15,617 nt of DNA from Liolophura sinensis (lineage: Eukaryota; Mollusca; Polyplacophora; Chitonida; Chitonidae), in the NCBI RefSeq assembly GCF_032854445.1, contig NW_027018550.1, positions 1 through 15,617 on the forward strand, read 5' to 3'. The notes beneath the pieces were generated by a model. It was not told the DNA's origin. It searched no databases and saw only the letters and a program-made list of their open reading frames with translations. Positions 9,238 through 15,200 of the stretch are shown piece after piece (within the stretch, counting starts at the first letter, position 1; each line of letters begins with the position of its first letter). The translations under genes and the position numbers were made by a program.

Positions 9238-12200
9238 TATATATATATGTACACACACACATAGGAAGCAGGGAGTGGATCTGTGGTTAAAGATGCTTGC
9301 CTTTCAATCACTAGGGTGAGCATAACTGTGTATGTCACATGTAGGAAAGTTCATTAGTAACTTGCCAAAGGTTGGTGGTCAATGCCTGGCACACTCCTTT
9401 CCTTCACCCATAAACTGAACACCATCTTATAAGCGGAGAATTCTTGAGCATGGCCTTAAGCAAATACAAAGTGAGAGGAATTTTATTGTGTTTTAGTACT
9501 GCCTCTCATCGAATCCGAGCAAGCCCTGTCTGGTTCTTCACTTCAAATCCATCCAGGTGATGCTGGACTGTAGCCTGGACATTTCTCAGCTGCAGCACTT
9601 TATGCCGTCTCCTGTTGTTGCCAGGTAAGCTAATCAGAACTATCACCCCTGGTGGTTCACTTCAGATCAATCCTCGTCTGAGATTTCTATGATGTTGGGC
9701 TTAACAATGAATTTAATCGGCAAGGGATGAGCACAAATCAATGTTGGAGTGCCATATATATAATATCCTGATGTACTTACCAGCCGTTGTGAAATATGTG
9801 GAGGCTGTTATTATTGTATTTGATGGAAAATTTTTGACTCGAACACAGTGATAGACTGCCGCACTTACCTAACATCAGAGCAATCTTGGACTAATCCATT
9901 CAGGTGATGGACTGTATAACCTGGACATTTCTCAGTCTTCTTCAAGTCCAGCTCATGCTGGTTTCCTCTCTGGCTGTACGTGGGAAGGTCTGGCACCAAC
10001 GTGAGGATAGTCGTGGGTTTCCCCTGGGCTCTGCCAGGTTTCCTCCCACCATAATGCTGGCCGCCGTCGTATAAGAAAAATATTCTGGAGTATGGCGTAA
10101 AACACCAATCAAACAGATCTCTCAATTGTCTCCTCTGGTTATCAGGGTAAGTCAGAGTTATCTCTTTTGCTGGAGTCCAATTCTGCTGAATACAAGCCAA
10201 GGAAGCTGGATTTATAGAGGAGATTTGTAGGTCTTGTAGAACCGGCTGCTCTCACTGTCTGTGGGGCCTTGTTGACAATAAGCTGGCGACAATATTTATG
10301 TGTGTTGAAGTCACATATGGCACATTGCTGCATGACTGACTTCACGTGTGGAAAAGTTTATCGGTAACATGCCAAAGGTTGGTGGTTTACACCTAGCATT
10401 CCAATTTCCTCTGCCTCAAAAAATGACTGCTATACATGTAGTTCAAGAGAAAAAGCGATGTCAGTGTCAAAACGTCTGAACCTTAAAAGCAAGGTAAATG
10501 ATAAAAATCGAGATGGTACATGTATCAGTTGCTTTCCTAGACTGACAAAAAAATGGAATGTATTAAAACCGCTGTTGTAGTAAGTTTTGGAGGATAATAT
10601 GGAAAATGACGTTTTAACTTTTGCCTGCTGTGATGTCCCACAAAAGCGCATGATGTCGCCCATTGGTGACGCATAGCCATAAATATCACATATCTTCCAC
10701 ACACCGTTGTCGTCGTCCAGCTTAATTGCCTTACACAGTTTGCACCATGCCTTGCTCCAGAAGGTTTCCTTCCTGTTACGCTAATTTCTTTTGGAACTGG
10801 AGTAGCACTTAAACTGTAACATTGTGCAACAATCAGTGACTCAATCAATCATAAGAGACGTGCTAGCATTCATTAGTTCTAGATTTGACTTGGTGTAAAA
10901 TCAAATATTTATTTTTTTATTTATTTAATTGATTGGTGTTTTATGCCGTACTCAAGAATATTTCACGTATGTGACGGCGATCAGCATTATGGTGGGAGGA
11001 AACCACACAGCGCCCGGGGTGATCCCATGACCATCCGCAGTTTGCTGGTAGACCTTCCCACATACGGCCGGAGAGGAAATGATCATTAGATGGACTTGAC
11101 CTCACAATGACTGCTTTGGTGAGAGGCCCCCGGGTCATAGCACCATGCTGGCAGGCTATCCCCCGGGGACATGGAAGACCCTTAAATCAAACAATAGAAT
11201 AAGTAAATATCGATTAATTCTAAATCATACTCATACATCCTGACTTATCATACTCAGACATCCTGACTTATCATACTCATACATCCTGACTTATCATACT
11301 CAGACATCCTGACTTATCATACTCACGCATCCTGACTTATCATACTCACGCATCCTGACTTATCATATTCATTCATCCCGACTTATCATACTCACGCATC
11401 CTGACGTATCATACTCACGCATCCTGACTTATCATATTCATTCATCCCGACTTATCATACTCACGCATCCTGACTTATCATACTCACGCATCCTGACTTA
11501 TCATACTCACACATCCTGACTTATCATACTCACACATCCCAACTTATCATACTCACGCATCCTGACTTATCATACTCACACATCCTGACTTATCATACTC
11601 ACACATCCTGACTTATCATACTCACACATCCTGACTTATCATACTCATACATCCCGACTTATCATACTCACGCATCCTGACTTATCATACTCACGCATCC
11701 TGACTTATCATACTCATACATCCTGACTTATCATACTCACGCATCCTGACTTATCATACTCACGCATCCTGACTTATCATACTCACACATCCTGACTTAT
11801 CATACTCACACATCCTGACTTATCATACTCACACATCCTGACTTATCATACTCACACATCCTGACTTATCATACTCACACATCCTGACTTATCATACTCA
11901 TACATCCTGACTTATCATACTCATACATCCTGACTTATCATACTCATACTCATACATCCTGACTTATCATACTCACACATCCTGACTTATTATACTCATA
12001 CATCCTGACTTATCATACTCATACATCCTGACTTATCATACTCACACATCCTGACTTATCATACTCACACATCCTGACTTATCATACTCATACATCCTGA
12101 CTTATCATACTCATACATCCTGACTTATCATACTCATACATCCTGACTTATCATACTCACACATCCTGACTTATCATACTCACACATCCTGACTTATCAT

Positions 12201-15200
12201 ACACATCCTGACTTATCATACTCACACATCCCGACTTATCATACACATCCTGACTTATCATACTCACGCATCCTGACTTATCATACTCAGACATCCTGAC
12301 TTATCATACTCACACATCCTGACTTATCATACTCACACATCCTGACTTATCATACACATCCTGACTTATCATACTCACACATCCCGACTTATCATACACA
12401 TCCTGACTTATCATACTCACGCATCCTGACTTATCATACTCAGACATCCTGACTTATCATACTCAGACATCCTGACTTATCATAACTGGACACCAGTGGT
12501 GATAAATCCAATATATGTATTGTTTCTTTTGACAGCAGTGGAAGAGGACAGAATGTTAGAGACTGGACTCCTGCAGGGGACAAGTCACTACCACAGCAAT
12601 TGGTACGTCTACCAACTAACAGTATCAGCTCATTTTCATGAAGTACATGTATAACACTAGTCACGCAAATATTGAACCCATTTAAATAGGCTGTATTGAA
12701 GATTTTTGGCAAAAAAAAATCAATATTCGCTCATCGAATTAATTATTTGGTAATTAACAAGAATTGCTCAAATTATTGCATTCTGGTAAACATCGCATTT
12801 GTATCTCTGCAATGTATTGTATTAGAGCTATAATGATTCTGATGTCTGAAGATGTTATGATGCAGCCTGCTTGATATGTTTGAGGCATATTATCCCCAAT
12901 TTTGAAAAGGAACAAACAAGGGGCCTCCGTGGCTCAGTCGGTTAAAGCGCTAGCGCAGCGTAATGACCCAGGAGTCTCTCACCAATGCGGTCGCTGTGAG
13001 TTCAAGTCCAGCTCATGCTGGCTTCCTCTCCGGCCGTACGTGAGAAGGTCTGCAGCAACCTGCGGATGGTTGTGGGTTTCCTCCGGGCTCTGCCCGGTTT
13101 CCACCCACCATAATGCTGCCCGCTGTCGTATAAGTGAAATATTCTTGAGTACGGCGTAAAACACCAATCAAAAAAAAAAAAAAAAAAAAAAGAAAAGGAA
13201 CAAACAAGGCTAATAATTTATGAAAGATATTTGTTTATTTATTTTGATGGGTGTTTTACACCGTACTCAAGAATATTTAACTTATACAACGGCGGCCAGC
13301 ATTATAGTGGGAGGAAACCGGGCAGAGCCCGGGGGAAAGCCACAACCTTCCCACGTACGGCCGGAGATGAAGCCAGAATGAGCTGGATTTGAACTCACAG
13401 TGACCACATTGGTGTGAGGCTCCTGGATCATAACGCTGCGCTAGCGCGCTAACCAACTGAGCCATGGAGGCCCCCCTTAGTGTAAGGTGTGGCATGTAAA
13501 TGTAAATGTATATACTCAAATGGAAGGTTTAGGCTTTTTTTTCTTTTTGCTCTCTAGTCTAAGTTATGATATGTGAACGTACATACTCAGATGGAAGGTT
13601 ATACTGACAAGAAATACAGGGTGGATAAATTAGTACAAATCATGTAAAATGAAAAATAGATATTAGGTGCGTTAGTTACTTTGTGATACGTTACAAATAT
13701 GAAAAAAATGATAATGTTAAAAGAATACCAAAAATAATAGTTATTTTAGTGATACATGTATAATATTGATTTTAAGAAATTAATTAATAATATGCAGGTA
13801 GTCTTTTATTTGGTTTTAAAAGGAATATATTGTGAGGATAGATTTAATCTGGTCTTTTGTGATGAGGTTTCTTTTATTGGTTTCCCCTCTTAGTTTTCTG
13901 TCATGGTTTCCTCTGCGAGGTTTTAAATCTTTGGTTTTGTTTTCTATCATTGGTTTCCCCGACATTGGTTTCCTCTGCTTGGTGCTCTATCATTGGTTTC
14001 CCTGACATTGGTTTCCTCTGCTTGGTGTTCTACCATTGGTTTCCTTTGCTTGGTTTTCTATCATTGGATTCCCATGTTTCCTTTCCATTATTGGTTTTCT
14101 CGGTTTTTTGTCGTTGGTTTCCCCTTCTTAGTATTCTGTTATTGGTTTCCCCGTCTTGGTTTTCTATCAGTGGTTTCTTCAGCTTGGTTTTCCATCATTG
14201 GTTTCTTCAGCTTGGTTTTCCATCATTGGTTTCTTCAGCTTGGTTTTCAGTCATTGGTTTTCCTCTCTTTGGTTTTCCATCATTGGTTACCTCTGCCTAT
14301 AAACCTGAAACTCCTAGCTACACAGTACACAAAGGATCAAAAATCTCCAGAATGGTGTAGGAAAATAATGAATGCATTAAATGAATGTTAAATTGTGTTT
14401 GTGTTGTGACAGGGTACAGAGCTGAAGGAATGTGGAGGCCGTGTGTTTGCCGATGGAGTGCCAGAACTTTGTGTACCTCTGGTAAGATCATTTGTCAGAT
14501 TTGGGTAAAGGAACTGTGCAAACCTTTTTGATCATGTGACTGATCAAATCATTTCTGAGCAAAAGCACTACATACATAGTACGGCATAAAACACGGATCA
14601 AATAAATCGACTCACACGTCATCTGATAATACAGAAACTTTTTGAAGATATTATTTCAGTTTGGGCACAGAAATGTATACAATTATATAATTTAAGATTA
14701 ATGATGCTTAGTTAATATGCAGCTATGTTGTTATACAAGTCCATTTTAATGAAGTGGGTGTGAACTAGATGCTCTGATTGGTTGTTGTTTGAAGCTTCCT
14801 TTTCTTACATGATGCACAAAGTGCTAATCTGTGAATGAAAATCATTAACCTCTAAAGTCTGTAGGCTCACCAGTTTGTAAATCCATTTGATCTTTTAGTT
14901 CTCCAAAAATATCAAAGTTGTTAGATTTGTAAGAAAGCAGGTGTCTCATGAGCACAACTGAAATGAGTATTTAATGAGCAAAATGGCACTGTCGGAATAC
15001 GCAAAAATCAAAAAGAATTATATGCAAGCATAGTTCTGAATAGTTTTGTATTGTTGGAGTGAATGGTTTACTCTGGGCAATTTTCATAATACATAGGTTA
15101 CTTCCCTTGTCAAGGATTTACCTCCCTTGATGGTGTAGATATCAGTTCAGCTGTCCAGTGCTGTTAGCATTTGGAAATACCAGTGTGATGGTATTCAGAT

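Larger units (their letters stand above)
7850..9496 (+). other. INTS9: INTS9 intron 1 (1,647 bp)
   Basis: It runs from the donor GTAAGT to the acceptor TTGTGTTTTAG. It holds a 22-bp tandem duplication (7967-8014), a full SINE (8788-9047), an AT microsatellite (9184-9248) and another SINE (9267-9472). The latter ends 24 bp before exon 2. I see nothing recognisable in 8015-8787. Confidence 0.85.
9625..12535 (+). other. INTS9: INTS9 intron 2 (2,911 bp)
   Basis: It runs from the donor GTAAGC to the acceptor TTTGACAG. In order it contains the decayed exon 2 copy with an inserted SINE, a fragment of the third SINE type, an unassigned stretch (10440-10897), a minus-strand SINE and the 1.26 kb minisatellite. 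9625-9847 holds nothing recognisable apart from weak similarity, just after the donor, to the flank of the decayed copy. Confidence 0.85.
12603..14412 (+). other. INTS9: INTS9 intron 3 (1,810 bp)
   Basis: It runs from the donor GTACGT to the acceptor TTGTGACAG. It holds a young plus-strand SINE, a minus-strand SINE 40 bp further on, a pair of ~35-bp similar segments (13497-13529 and 13572-13604, sharing ATGGAAGGTT) and a 28-bp minisatellite. 13605-13866 is AT-rich with no recognised feature. Confidence 0.85.

Noticed and set aside
9114-9338. Minus-strand open frame with a Tyr-Ile repeat
   Set aside because: Produced by the (AT)n microsatellite.
9848-10146. Functional mutually exclusive alternative to exon 2
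   Set aside because: Indels shift the frame within the conserved block, stops occur in all frames and a SINE splits it; decay is the better reading.
11225-12484. CRISPR array
   Set aside because: The units are contiguous 23-bp repeats without unique spacers, in an animal intron; this is a minisatellite.
12922-13010. tRNA gene
   Set aside because: The A and B boxes are tRNA-like, but no cloverleaf with anticodon and acceptor stem can be formed; it is a SINE head.
13950-14391. Two overlapping ~130-codon open frames (Phe/Ser/Trp-rich protein)
   Set aside because: They translate a 28-bp tandem repeat in two frames, inside INTS9 intron 3; no start context or family.
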